Notes: a model not told the origin generated them from the letters alone. Positions 31,547 to 39,118 are shown, numbered from the stretch's first letter. The stretch: DNA of 57,680 nt from Bilamarchaeum sp040758595 (GCA_040758595.1 JBFLVJ010000010.1:1-57680); one strand, 5' to 3'. Program-made: numbers and translations.

Positions 31547-31753
31547 ATGATGCATAGATTGTGCAAATCGGCCATGGGCGTCCTGGTCTTGCTTGCGGGC
31601 GCAGAATTGTATGCCAACGTATCGGTCGCAGGACTCACCGGGGTGCAGATCGCAGGTGTGCTCCTGCTGCTGAACGGTCTTGGCGTATTAATGCATGCCT
31701 TGTATCTCTGTCCGATGTGCAAGGGAATGGAAGGCAGGATGATGAAAAAATAA
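31547..31753 (+). CDS. small membrane protein
   Basis: 68 residues from ATG 31547. Two hydrophobic segments (AMGVLVLLAGAELYANVSVA and VQIAGVLLLLNGLGVLMHAL) and a C-terminal CPMC motif that could bind metal or form a disulfide. The spacer before the start holds AAGGTGCTGGT, a possible ribosome site. Layout recalls small DUF-type two-pass membrane proteins; no family is certain. Confidence 0.55.
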   Translation: MMHRLCKSAMGVLVLLAGAELYANVSVAGLTGVQIAGVLLLLNGLGVLMHALYLCPMCKGMEGRMMKK

Positions 31754-31846
31754 TCTCTTTTTTCTTATTTTCTTCTTTAGGTGCCGCTACCTTGTTTTCA
31801 CGTGACATCGCATAGGGTTATAAAGCCGTTTTTAGGAGTCTGGGGT

Positions 31847-32335
31847 ATGAAGACTCTCTTTATAATCATGGCATGCCTCCTGGCGCTGACAAGCCTTGCC
31901 TCGGCTGCCACATGCGCTTCGAAGGCATATAGCGCCTCATGCGCCAAATGCGCCTTTGATTCAGGCGGAAAGATGGACCCGGTATGCTTCGGAGCAGAAC
32001 AGGGCAGTGGCGTTGCGTGCCTTTTTGCAGCATATCCCCTGGAAACCCTGTCTTATCAGGCAGGGAACTGCCCGGCAGTGGACGTGTGCAAGGATCGTCT
32101 CGAGACCTGCAAAGCCATCTATTCGAGCGGCAGCGACAAGTACGACTGCGCTACTGGCTCCATAAGCAAGTGCTTCCGGAGCGCGGATAGCTGCGTGGCA
32201 TACGCTGTAAAGAACTGCGACGAGGACCCTCCAGGCGAGCTCGAGAACGTCGCCCCCGACCCTGCGCTCTGCGACGGGTTTTTCTTCATATTCATCCTGC
32301 CGTTCGTGGGGGTGTTGCTTTCTGGTCGGGCTTGA
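31847..32335 (+). CDS. secreted Cys-rich protein with C-terminal membrane anchor
   Basis: 162 residues from ATG 31847; TTATAAAG (31815-31822) lies about 28 nt upstream. N-terminal signal peptide MKTLFIIMACLLALTSLASA with a likely A-x-A cleavage site, then 13 cysteines in repeated C-x5-8-C spacing, and a terminal hydrophobic anchor (GFFFIFILPFVGVLLSGRA). Probably disulfide-bonded on the outer face of the membrane. Function unknown. Confidence 0.65.
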   Translation: MKTLFIIMACLLALTSLASAATCASKAYSASCAKCAFDSGGKMDPVCFGAEQGSGVACLFAAYPLETLSYQAGNCPAVDVCKDRLETCKAIYSSGSDKYDCATGSISKCFRSADSCVAYAVKNCDEDPPGELENVAPDPALCDGFFFIFILPFVGVLLSGRA

Positions 32336-32419
32336 GGGATGGATCCATATTCGGCATAGCCGTCAAGCTCATGCTCTCCCAGATAATCTCTGGTAGCATG
32401 CCTAGTAGTAGAAAAGTGG

Positions 32420-32656
32420 ATGAGTAGTATTAGGATGATTGAACTGGGTCTTGCTTCAAGCAAAACAGAGACCGTCAAACTAGCAATATTGGACTATAAC
32501 GAACACCACCGGATAGAAACCGTGGAACAATACATAGAAGATATGATGGCGATCAAGAAGATGCAGCAGATCGATAAGGAAATCGAAGAAGGGAAGCGGA
32601 AGACCCTTACCGCAGAGGAAGCTCTCGGTAAGAAATATGCGAAGATGCTAGAGTAG
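32420..32656 (+). CDS. RHH-type antitoxin of a RelE-like pair
   Basis: 78 residues. A short strand (SSIRMIELGL) and two helices resemble a ribbon-helix-helix domain, followed by a long charged helix (YIEDMMAIKKMQQIDKEIEE) and LTAEEALGKKYAKMLE, similar to the antitoxin tail at 1747-1989. The RelE-like gene starts six bases after its stop. The 85-base gap upstream holds no clear TATA box. Confidence 0.65.
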   Translation: MSSIRMIELGLASSKTETVKLAILDYNEHHRIETVEQYIEDMMAIKKMQQIDKEIEEGKRKTLTAEEALGKKYAKMLE

Positions 32657-32661
32657 ATCAA

Positions 32662-32925
32662 ATGTACGAACTGGATTTTGATAACGGCTGGAAGAAACAC
32701 TTTGACGATCTGCCAGAGGATCTCAAAACCAGAGTCGTTAAGAAAATCAAGAGGGCCCTAGATGGGTTGCCTAGCCGCCATTTCCGTTTCGGAGTGGACT
32801 TCTTCGTCGAGTAAGTCGGCCAGTACAGAATCTGCTACAAGTCAATTGAAGATAAGAAATCGAGGAGATTTTACTTCGTCGGGACCCATAAGGGATATGA
32901 GAAATGGATCAGTATGAGGAAGTAA
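32662..32925 (+). pseudogene. relE: RelE-family toxin interrupted by an in-frame TAA
   Basis: 87 codons. Starts MYELDFDNGWKKHFDDLPED and reaches FRFGVDFFVE, then TAA at 32812-32814, then continues VGQYRICYKSIEDKK and RRFYFVGTHKGYEKW to a stop at 32923-32925. The second half carries the G-Q-Y-R-I-C-Y and G-T-H-K motifs of RelE. One base change (GAA to TAA) would explain the break. The antitoxin upstream remains open, which fits relaxed selection on the toxin. Confidence 0.75.
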
Positions 32926-33035
32926 AAGGATATCGGTTCGGGCTTTATCTTGAATACGCCAAAGACAAGATCGAGAACCCGATGGAACTTATCGCGGTGA
33001 AGAAAGTCGCCGTCGCGAAGCTGGCAGGCTCATAG
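32904..33035 (+). CDS. 43-residue ORF overlapping the broken relE
   Basis: MDQYEEVKGYRFGLYLEYAK followed by IENPMELIAVKKVAVAKL. It starts within the last seven codons of the RelE reading frame and ends just inside the promoter region of the next pair. Composition is protein-like, but there is no homologue I recognise; it could be a third component or chance. Confidence 0.3.
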   Translation: MDQYEEVKGYRFGLYLEYAKDKIENPMELIAVKKVAVAKLAGS

Positions 33036-33097
33036 ATGTTAAATCGGTATAACAAGTAAAACACAGCAATATAAACCCTTTGTTTAACATGTTATAC
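33036..33097 (+). promoter_or_regulatory. promoter and repeated operator of the RHH/PIN pair
   Basis: AATATAAAC (33069-33076) is the TATA box, about 27 nt before ATG 33099. It is flanked by two copies of the same elements in opposite orientation: ATGTTAAA (33036) and GTATAAC (33047) on the left, TTTAACAT (33083) and GTTATAC (33091) on the right. The right site contains the palindrome TAACATGTTA (33085-33094). This is a likely autoregulatory operator. Confidence 0.5.
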
Positions 33098-33098
33098 T

Positions 33099-33344
33099 AT
33101 GTCGGATTTCTTCGCCGTCCGCAATCTGGACGAGAAAACGAAGCGCGAGATACAGGCGTATGCAGAGGACAAGGACGTTTCGATAGCGGAAGCGATACGC
33201 GACCTAGTCTTCTATGGCCTCCAGCACATGAAGCATACCCGGAAAGGGAAGAAGTATTCTAGCTTCCGGGACGTTTTTGACAAGCTGAGATTCAAGGGCG
33301 GCCGCGAACTGAGCCAGCAAGTGGACGAGGTCGTCTACGGGTAA
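33099..33344 (+). CDS. vapB: ribbon-helix-helix antitoxin (VapB-like)
   Basis: 81 residues. RHH domain in MSDFFAVRNLDEKTKREIQA and SIAEAIRDLVFYGLQHM, then a basic linker and a toxin-binding tail ending QQVDEVVYG. Closely related to the antitoxin at 25399. The PIN gene begins six bases after the stop. Expected to bind the operator at 33036-33097. Confidence 0.75.
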   Translation: MSDFFAVRNLDEKTKREIQAYAEDKDVSIAEAIRDLVFYGLQHMKHTRKGKKYSSFRDVFDKLRFKGGRELSQQVDEVVYG

Positions 33345-33349
33345 GTGCC

Positions 33350-33751
33350 ATGATGCTCCTCGATTCGTCCCACCTGATCGCCCTTCTGAACGAAGAAGAT
33401 GTGTTCCACGAAGAGGCGCTCAGGAAGATGGATGGGTTGGAAAAAAGCGGGCGCGGTTTGGCCATCTCTGATTACATCCTCAATGAGGCCGTCACGGTCA
33501 TACTGCGGAAAAGGGGGCTGGAGAAGGCGAAGGAGACGCTGGATTTCCTGCTGGACTACAAGCAATTGGAGATTTTCCATATGGATGAGAAAGGGTTCGC
33601 GGAGGTCGTCAAAGAGTTCCGCGAGCAGAAGGATCATCTGAGCTTTGTGGATTGCTCGATACTTTGGATGGCGAAAAGGCATGGATTCGGGGTTTTGACT
33701 TTTGATAAGAATCTGCTTGCCGAGCTAGGGAAAACGGGGAAGAAGGGTTAA
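33350..33751 (+). CDS. vapC: PIN-domain ribonuclease toxin (VapC-like)
   Basis: 133 residues. All four acidic residues of the PIN active site are visible: Asp5 (MMLLDSSHLIALLN), Glu46 (ILNEAVTVIL), Asp101 (LSFVDCSILWMA) and Asp119 (VLTFDKNLLAEL). PIN toxins cleave tRNA or rRNA with Mg2+. It appears functional, unlike the homologue at 25599. ATG at 33350 or 33353. Confidence 0.88.
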   Translation: MMLLDSSHLIALLNEEDVFHEEALRKMDGLEKSGRGLAISDYILNEAVTVILRKRGLEKAKETLDFLLDYKQLEIFHMDEKGFAEVVKEFREQKDHLSFVDCSILWMAKRHGFGVLTFDKNLLAELGKTGKKG

Positions 33752-33785
33752 AGATTACTAAAAGAATATTGGAAAGGTGTGATGG

Positions 33786-34361
33786 ATGACGGCTGAGCTG
33801 AGAAGAAAACTTAAGTTAAAAAGACTTCAAAATGGCATGTTCATCCCAACTGAAGAGATGATTATTGAAACTCATAAGATGATTATCGAATACAGAAACG
33901 AGAATTTCGGGAAAACAGACCGCCCAGCAATAAGAGATCGGGGCATACTAACGCATCTGTGTGATAGCTTATCTGACCGCATGCATAAATACAAATCAAC
34001 CATTGTCGAGGATAGTTTGTACGTAGCTAGCGAGGCATTTTTTTATATTGCATGCCAGCACCCATTCCATGATGGGAATAAAAGTACTGCATACATAATG
34101 GCGTTATCATTATATTACTCCAATATAATACTTAATACAGGAATTCGAAACCCCGAAGAGAAAATGCTATTGGAAATCACCAAACACGTATTGAGTGCTC
34201 CTGACGAGGCAAAAGAGATAACAAAGCTAGCTGAAGGTGGGGGAAAATCGGATGTTGAAATAAAAAGGCTTATTAAGAGGTTTCTATCAAAACAATTACT
34301 GGCTGAGAATGTCATGGTAGGTGATGATAAATGGATAGGAGAACAGAAAAAGGCACCCTGA
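33786..34361 (+). CDS. Fic/DOC-family protein
   Basis: 191 residues. The Fic core motif is HPFHDGNKSTAYIMA at about residue 93 (consensus HPFxxGNG/KR), with Ser replacing the usual Arg. Upstream FFYIACQ and VEDSLYVASEA form the typical helix; the form is closer to Doc (short) than to full Fic. Such proteins AMPylate or phosphorylate targets. GGTGTGAT precedes the start. A+T content and codon use differ sharply from the genes upstream, suggesting recent transfer. Confidence 0.8.
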   Translation: MTAELRRKLKLKRLQNGMFIPTEEMIIETHKMIIEYRNENFGKTDRPAIRDRGILTHLCDSLSDRMHKYKSTIVEDSLYVASEAFFYIACQHPFHDGNKSTAYIMALSLYYSNIILNTGIRNPEEKMLLEITKHVLSAPDEAKEITKLAEGGGKSDVEIKRLIKRFLSKQLLAENVMVGDDKWIGEQKKAP

Positions 34362-34456
34362 TAGAAAAGAGAGGTGGCCACATTTATATAGACAAATTGA
34401 TGTCTGAGGTTATGGATGCAAAAAAAGCAGTTTTGAAAGAGCTTGCGTGCCGCTAG
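34331..34456 (+). CDS. 41-residue ORF overlapping the end of the Fic gene
   Basis: MDRRTEKGTLIEKRGGHIYI then DKLMSEVMDAKKAVLKELAC and R. It starts 31 bases before the Fic stop, in another frame. The position is that of a coupled partner of a Fic/Doc toxin; nothing in its sequence proves an antitoxin role. Confidence 0.35.
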   Translation: MDRRTEKGTLIEKRGGHIYIDKLMSEVMDAKKAVLKELACR

Positions 34457-34504
34457 TTTTACTATTCTTTGATATATTTAGAAATACTAAAAGGATTTAA
34501 GAGT

Positions 34505-34609
34505 ATGCCACCTTCAGACAGTAAACGGTGCTATATGGCCACGCTCTGCGTGAAGGAAGGATACAAAGGAAACCTGAGAGTTTATTGTCTGGAAGGAATG
34601 TTTAAATAA
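34505..34609 (+). CDS. 34-residue ORF with a TATA box, unclear
   Basis: MPPSDSKRCYMATLCVKEGY then KGNLRVYCLEGMFK. GATATATTTAG (about 34470-34480) lies 25-30 nt upstream. Three Cys. Could be a microprotein or a remnant in the 280-base interval 34362-34640, where nothing else is visible. Confidence 0.25.
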   Translation: MPPSDSKRCYMATLCVKEGYKGNLRVYCLEGMFK

Positions 34610-34643
34610 CGTCGAAGAGATGACAATCGAGGGAATCTGAGTG

Positions 34644-35477
34644 ATGCGAGGAATGAAGATATATGCCTTTTTGATACTTCTAACGACCATAACTTTTGCA
34701 TATGTAGACTCTTGTGGTCCGCTAAGGATTGATGTTTGGACTCAAACTATGACTAAGGAAGGGGCTAGCCTTGAGTTGTCTCCATATACAGACCCTATAC
34801 AACAACGTCAATTCGACTATTTTTTCATCAAGAATCTCACCATCACCAACTTCGGAAGTTGTACTGTGAAAAATATCACATTACGTATTTCAATGAATTC
34901 TCCATCCAGAAAAGAAATGCTATTTTGCCTTGCGCCTTTCCTCGAAGTTAAGTCATTAGATCCGGATGGAACGAAAGTATTTGATGAGCACGACAACCCC
35001 GGGGGAACAGGCTTTTTAAGTTGCCCCCAGGCATACGAAGAGTTAGGGAATTATTATTTGGTATTCGAGGCCCAATCAACCCCGATTTTCCGAGATAGAG
35101 AGTTCACTGGCGGGGATGCCACTATTTTTGGAGGATATAGCTTTTATGTAAACGGCGTCCAAACGAGCAGTGCGGACCGACAACTATTTGCAGTAAAATC
35201 AAGAGAAGAGCTCGAGGCAGTAAACGAGGCAAAAAATTCTTCTCTTTTTTCCTTTATTTCCATGGTGGGAACATGGGCCGCAGTAATAATTGCAATTATA
35301 TTGGCTAAAATAACCTTCAAGAACCAGCAGGGGGACTCTAAGGAACTGTTAAACAAATTAGACGGTGTAGCTAACCATATAGAAGATGCTACTGACAGAG
35401 AAATTGAATCCCATCAAAAAATCAAAGCTGAACGTGAACGGACCCTCAAAGAGGGGTTCCTTAAAGACAGGACATAG
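34644..35477 (+). CDS. secreted protein with C-terminal membrane anchor and cytoplasmic tail
   Basis: 277 residues (ATG 34644; 34641 and 34653 are alternatives). Signal peptide MKIYAFLILLTTITFAYVDS, a roughly 180-residue outer beta-rich domain (DYFFIKNLTITNFGSCTVKN suggests an Ig-like sandwich), one transmembrane segment (FISMVGTWAAVIIAIILAKI, about residues 204-223) and a charged helical tail. A+T-rich. TTTAAATAA about 35-40 nt upstream. Family not recognised. Confidence 0.6.
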   Translation: MRGMKIYAFLILLTTITFAYVDSCGPLRIDVWTQTMTKEGASLELSPYTDPIQQRQFDYFFIKNLTITNFGSCTVKNITLRISMNSPSRKEMLFCLAPFLEVKSLDPDGTKVFDEHDNPGGTGFLSCPQAYEELGNYYLVFEAQSTPIFRDREFTGGDATIFGGYSFYVNGVQTSSADRQLFAVKSREELEAVNEAKNSSLFSFISMVGTWAAVIIAIILAKITFKNQQGDSKELLNKLDGVANHIEDATDREIESHQKIKAERERTLKEGFLKDRT

Positions 35478-35691
35478 GACTAAACGAGGAGTGAATTGGC
35501 GCTTACGCTTCATCGTAATGAAACGAGATAACTTCAAATGTAAAAAATGTGGCAGGTCACCAGCGACCGACCAATCTGTAATTCTTCATGTAGATCATAT
35601 CAAACCATACTCAAAAGGTGGAGAAACGACAATAGAGAATTTGGAGACTTTATGTTCAGTGTGCAACATAGGCAAAAGTAACGAAGAATAA
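35386..35691 (+). CDS. HNH endonuclease domain protein, possibly truncated
   Basis: 101 residues from ATG 35386, overlapping the previous gene by 92 bases. The HNH fold is complete: WRLRFIVMKRDNFKCKKCG, LHVDHIKPYSKGGETTIENL and ETLCSVCNIGKSN, with zinc Cys pairs CKKC and CSVC and the catalytic DH. The first 30 residues look unconserved, so the true start may be later (ATG 35518 is too late because it cuts conserved sequence) or the N-terminus may have been lost. Typical of mobile DNA. Confidence 0.75.
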   Translation: MLLTEKLNPIKKSKLNVNGPSKRGSLKTGHRTKRGVNWRLRFIVMKRDNFKCKKCGRSPATDQSVILHVDHIKPYSKGGETTIENLETLCSVCNIGKSNEE

Positions 35692-35760
35692 CACCCAATA
35701 AGTAAACCCAAATAGCTTTCACACCATTACAGTAAACTAGAAACAGGGGAAAAACACCCA

Positions 35761-36389
35761 ATTCCATTCTTTTGGCCTGTTTTACCCGTGAAAGCCAGCT
35801 TCTGTGTTCAGGGTTTTCCAATCAATATCGTATCGGTGAACCATGGGCCGAAAAATGCCAAAACCCATGATTCAAAGGTTTACTGATATGGTTTTGAACA
35901 AATAGAAACGGTTTACTTACGCAGTGTTTCTAGCATTCCGCGTGCATCCAAAGACGGGGCTGTTATCCGGACTATGCCATGATGCTCTGCACCGACAAAA
36001 GCATCCCATGTCGGACAAGGCTGGATGCCGGATAAAAATGCGACGAGCGCACTCTTTGTTTTCCCAGGCTGCATCTCGACCCTGCAGTTCTGCCCATAGT
36101 CGCGGCCAGCGAAATGGTAGTGGCTTCCGCGAAGACCTTGCTTGAACACCGCATCGACAGCACTGAGATCGAGCTTGCCGTTCGGTTTCCAAAGCTGCGG
36201 ATCCTCGGGCCTTGCGACCGGCATCTGTGGGGCCTGCCTGCAGAATAGTTTTCTGAAGAATCCCATAACAGGATTATGCTTCAATGATTTTATAATCTTA
36301 TTCTTCCTGTTTTTGAAACAAAAAACAGATTGGATATCTGCACCATATAGGTAGGCCTACGCATCTGAAACAGCCTAAAAGAATGGAAT
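35761..36389. repeat. 22-bp inverted repeat flanking an orphan gene
   Basis: ATTCCATTCTTTT plus GGCCTGTTT at 35761-35782 and its inverted counterpart at 36368-36389 (AAACAGCC then TAAAAGAATGGAAT) match at 20 of 22 positions. They bound a 630-base segment containing only the gene at 35913-36266. The 220 bases 35692-35912 before that gene hold the left arm, two copies of AACACCCAAT, and nothing else I can identify. A mobile or recombination cassette is possible; no transposase is present. Confidence 0.5.
35913..36266 (-). CDS. hypothetical protein within the inverted repeat
   Basis: 117 residues from ATG 36266 (MGFFRKLFCRQAPQMPVARP). ATTATAAAAT (about 36286-36295) lies 24 nt upstream and rules out the longer reading from 36284. 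The main part (HYHFAGRDYGQNCRVEMQPG, ALVAFLSGIQPCPTWDAFVG) looks globular, alpha/beta. Higher G+C than the surrounding island. No family recognised. Confidence 0.5.
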   Translation of the reverse strand: MGFFRKLFCRQAPQMPVARPEDPQLWKPNGKLDLSAVDAVFKQGLRGSHYHFAGRDYGQNCRVEMQPGKTKSALVAFLSGIQPCPTWDAFVGAEHHGIVRITAPSLDARGMLETLRK

Positions 36390-36493
36390 CTAAAAGACAA
36401 TTAGAAATTCTAGAAAGATTTAACAAACATAGGCAGCCCACCGTTTTCCAGTGGGCTGACCAGTGGTTTGTCTTTTCTATGCTGGACATATAA
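36383..36493 (+). CDS. 36-residue ORF starting in the inverted-repeat arm
   Basis: MESKRQLEILERFNKHRQPT then VFQWADQWFVFSMLDI. The DNA also contains the hairpin CAGCCCAC...GTGGGCTG (36434-36458). Either a microprotein or a structured element in the otherwise empty interval 36285-36546. Confidence 0.25.
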   Translation: MESKRQLEILERFNKHRQPTVFQWADQWFVFSMLDI

Positions 36494-36546
36494 TAGAATA
36501 GTACATAGTGTTTATAAAGGTTCTTTTTTGACCACTTATAATAACA

Positions 36547-36912
36547 CTACCTCAATTCAGGCATGAACTGCCGATCAGCCTGGACATGGTTGAGCAGAAT
36601 CAGTCCAGCATTTTCTGCTGCCCGGAACATAGGGAGGAGGATCCTGGAGTGGGCCACCACATCACGGCCATCTGGCACCGGACTGCCTTTAAGGAAGGTA
36701 GAGCAGAAAGCAAGCAGACGCTCGAGGGAAACTCCCTCCTTCAACGCAGGATAGTAGCGGTCCCGGTTCATTGTCGAATAGCTCTGCGCTCCGGAGAACC
36801 CACGGGTGAGCAACAACTGCAGGGTGAAACAATCATCACGCTTTGGCGCTTCGCTCGGAACGGGCCTGAGTCTGCCATCCACTTGTTTCGCCTTAGGTAT
36901 GGTGCGTTGCAT
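36547..36912 (-). CDS. hypothetical protein, 121 residues
   Basis: MQRTIPKAKQVDGRLRPVPS, then a helical body (LERLLAFCSTFLKGSPVPDG, MFRAAENAGLILLNHVQ). ATTTAAAC (about 36934-36941) lies 25 nt before the ATG. No signal peptide. Not recognised. It marks the right edge of the A+T-rich island. Confidence 0.5.
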   Translation of the reverse strand: MQRTIPKAKQVDGRLRPVPSEAPKRDDCFTLQLLLTRGFSGAQSYSTMNRDRYYPALKEGVSLERLLAFCSTFLKGSPVPDGRDVVAHSRILLPMFRAAENAGLILLNHVQADRQFMPELR

Positions 36913-37021
36913 GATATCTTATTCTGGAGATTCGGTTTAAATTTCTTATGGGGAAGAATAGTTCTAGAAATTCTAGATATATTTCTGATACTAGCGAAAA
37001 CATCTCTTTTCTCGCCCTGAT

Positions 37022-37348
37022 TCACTTCCTTTTGACAGATGCCTTTTTCTTGGCCTGCTTCTTCGCGGTCTTTTTCGGAGCCGCTTTTTTTGCGGCGGGT
37101 TTTTTGACCGCTTTCCGGGGATTGTTTTTCATCTCCACCGGATGGGAAGCCGCTGCCTCGATGCGCTCCTTCTGGCTGTTCATGTGGAATCTCTGGTCCA
37201 GTTCGGTCACGACCCGCTCGTATTCGTCGGCGCTGACCGCCATAGTGACAGTGCATCCGCACCTGGAGCACATGAATTGGCCTTCGGCGAGATCGATCGC
37301 GCGGGGCATCTTGCCACAACCAGAGCATATCTCGATTGTGTCTTCCAT
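37022..37348 (-). CDS. zinc ribbon fused to a histone-H1-like Lys/Ala tail
   Basis: 108 residues from ATG 37348 (MEDTIEICSGCGKMPRAI). CSGC and CSRC form a zinc ribbon in the first 45 residues. Residues 75-108 are Lys/Ala/Pro-rich (KKPAAKKAAPKKTAKKQAKK), like H1-type DNA-condensing tails. The ribbon is paralogous to the gene just upstream. Nucleic-acid binding through the tail is a strong inference. Confidence 0.65.
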   Translation of the reverse strand: MEDTIEICSGCGKMPRAIDLAEGQFMCSRCGCTVTMAVSADEYERVVTELDQRFHMNSQKERIEAAASHPVEMKNNPRKAVKKPAAKKAAPKKTAKKQAKKKASVKRK

Positions 37349-37395
37349 GGGCAACCTATCGAACGCATGTAATAAATAGCTTTCTACGTCGTGGC

Positions 37396-37551
37396 TCATT
37401 CCTTGGCCAAACCGTCTTTGACCATCTGTTTGAACATAGCGGCTGGCACTACCACCGATACGTCAGAACCGCAGTCAGGACAATGGAAACTATCCTTGAT
37501 ATCCTTGGATATCTTCCCGCAATTGGCGCATATCTCCACTGTGTTCTTCAT
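37396..37551 (-). CDS. zinc-ribbon protein, paralogue of the next gene
   Basis: 51 residues: MKNTVEICANCGKISKDIKD, FHCPDCGSDVSVVVPAAMFK and QMVKDGLAKE. CANC and CPDC are the zinc ligands. It aligns along its length with the ribbon of the gene at 37022 but has no basic tail. The ATG lies four bases after the aminotransferase stop, so the three genes form one operon. Confidence 0.65.
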   Translation of the reverse strand: MKNTVEICANCGKISKDIKDSFHCPDCGSDVSVVVPAAMFKQMVKDGLAKE

Positions 37552-37555
37552 AGGA

Positions 37556-38842
37556 TCAGCCGTGGTGCTTTCCGCAATGGACGAAATCGCATATCGGCCC
37601 ATGGTGGGTGAAGCCCCGGTCGGATATCCGCCTCAGAGAGGATTGGATTATGTCGAGCGCCCGATCAGCATCATCCTTCTCGGTGACATAGGGCGGAATC
37701 AGACGGACGCTACTCTGTCCGCATCCGACTATAAGCAGACCATTCCTTGCGCATTCTGCGATCAGGTTGTCTCTGCGTCTGGCGTCTTTTAGGTCGAATG
37801 CGAGCATGAGCCCGATGCCCCTCTGCCCGGAAATCCATTTCATATCCTGCAAAGACTTGAGCATGTATCTTCCAAGAGAAGCGTTCTTCAAGAGCAGCTT
37901 CTCCCGCTTGATTATCCTGATGGTCTCCACCCCGAGAGCCAAATCGAGGATGTGGCCGCCGCCCCAGGTGCTCGATATCGCTCCGGGCTCGCCGGGGAAC
38001 ATTTTCCGGGGTGCGACCACCGCACCGACCTGGAGCGCCTTGGCAGATGCGAACACGTCGGGTTTTATCCCATAATGCTCGAAGGCCCACCATCTCCCAG
38101 TGCGGCCCATACCAGCTTGCACCTCATCAGATATATAAGGGATGCCGCTATCAGCGCAGATGCGACGGAGCTCTGGGACCATCTTCTTAGGCGCTGGATA
38201 ATAACCGCCCTCCCCTTGGACGTGCTCGATTATCACGAAGCCTATCTCGGCAGCGACCGCTTCGCTCCGGAGCATCCGCTCGAGGTGCGATGGAGCGCTC
38301 TCGTCGTAGGGGAGCCGGAGCATCGGCAATCTCATATATCCTTTCTTGTGCGTCTTGTTGGAATTCGTGAGCGATAACGCACCTAATGTCCGGCCGTGCC
38401 AGCCGTTCATCATGGAGATGCCGAACTTCGTCCCGTTCCGCTTCCTCATGCATATCTTGATGGCATTCTCGACCGCCTCGGCTCCGGAGTTTATCAGGAA
38501 TGCGCTGTCGAAACTCCTGGGAGATATCGATGTCAGCTCCTCTATCATCCGGACGTGCTCCTCCTGGGCGAAATCCTGGCCGGCGTATTTTATCGGGAAG
38601 CGGGAGGAATATCTTTTGACGACCTCAAGGAGGTCCGGGTGGTTATACCCCAAAGGGTTCGACGCTATCTGGCTCGCCATGTCCAAAAAGACATTGCCGT
38701 CGATGTCTTCGCAATATGGGCCTTGGCCCTCGCCTGAAAAAATCAGGGGATATGATACCGACCAGCCGCCGTTCTTCTGCTTGAGCTTCTTGAGCAGGCG
38801 AAGCGATTTAGGCCCCGGGACAGGCGTCTTCAGGCTGATCAT
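37556..38842 (-). CDS. class III PLP-dependent aminotransferase (or amino-acid racemase)
   Basis: 428 residues. YCEDIDGNVFLDMASQIASN, FLINSGAEAVENAIKICMRK, GWHGRTLGALSLT, IIEHVQGEGGYYPAP, ISDEVQAGMGRTGRWWAFEH and the PLP-lysine in ASAKALQVGAVVAPRKM identify fold-type I, subgroup III (GABA/ornithine transaminases). Archaeal amino-acid racemases share this fold and the N-terminal PGPKS start, so the substrate is open. ATG 38842 is chosen from the TATA box at 38862-38873. The C-terminus is His-rich (HCGKHHG). Confidence 0.85.
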   Translation of the reverse strand: MISLKTPVPGPKSLRLLKKLKQKNGGWSVSYPLIFSGEGQGPYCEDIDGNVFLDMASQIASNPLGYNHPDLLEVVKRYSSRFPIKYAGQDFAQEEHVRMIEELTSISPRSFDSAFLINSGAEAVENAIKICMRKRNGTKFGISMMNGWHGRTLGALSLTNSNKTHKKGYMRLPMLRLPYDESAPSHLERMLRSEAVAAEIGFVIIEHVQGEGGYYPAPKKMVPELRRICADSGIPYISDEVQAGMGRTGRWWAFEHYGIKPDVFASAKALQVGAVVAPRKMFPGEPGAISSTWGGGHILDLALGVETIRIIKREKLLLKNASLGRYMLKSLQDMKWISGQRGIGLMLAFDLKDARRRDNLIAECARNGLLIVGCGQSSVRLIPPYVTEKDDADRALDIIQSSLRRISDRGFTHHGPICDFVHCGKHHG

Positions 38843-38861
38843 GGACAGAGAATCCATACAA

Positions 38862-38873
38862 GATTTATATACG
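38862..38873. promoter_or_regulatory. TATA box shared by divergent aminotransferase and uvsE remnant
   Basis: GATTTATATACG has TATA character on both strands. It lies about 25 nt before the aminotransferase ATG (38842, minus) and about 27 nt before the uvsE-like ATG (38894, plus). Confidence 0.45.
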
Positions 38874-38893
38874 TTGAGATAGGTTCTCTTCTG

Positions 38894-39118
38894 ATGAGGC
38901 TCTGCTATCCCTGCATAAGCCGCTCGATAGGATGCATATCCAATTCCACCTTCAGGCTCGCACCCTATTCTGAAGAGAGCATGGAGAGCACGACAGCCAA
39001 CAATCTCTCACGTCTCGAGAGGATATTCGGATATAACCGCGATAACGGGTTCTTTTTCTTCAGGCTGAGCTCTGACATCGTCCCGTTCGCATCCCATCCG
39101 AGATGCACATACGACTGG
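38894..39118 (+). pseudogene. uvsE: 5' remnant of a UV-damage endonuclease (UvsE/UVDE) gene
   Basis: The first 75 codons match the N-terminus of UvsE: MRLCYPCISRSIGC, STFRLAPYSEE, NNLSRLERIFGYN, FFFFRLSSDIVPFASHP. Full-length enzymes have about 300 residues of TIM-barrel. Here similarity stops after CTYDW, and the frame then continues with unrelated sequence to 39271, running into the DUF378 gene on the other strand. The remnant keeps a promoter and ATG, but cannot fold as an active endonuclease. Confidence 0.75.
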
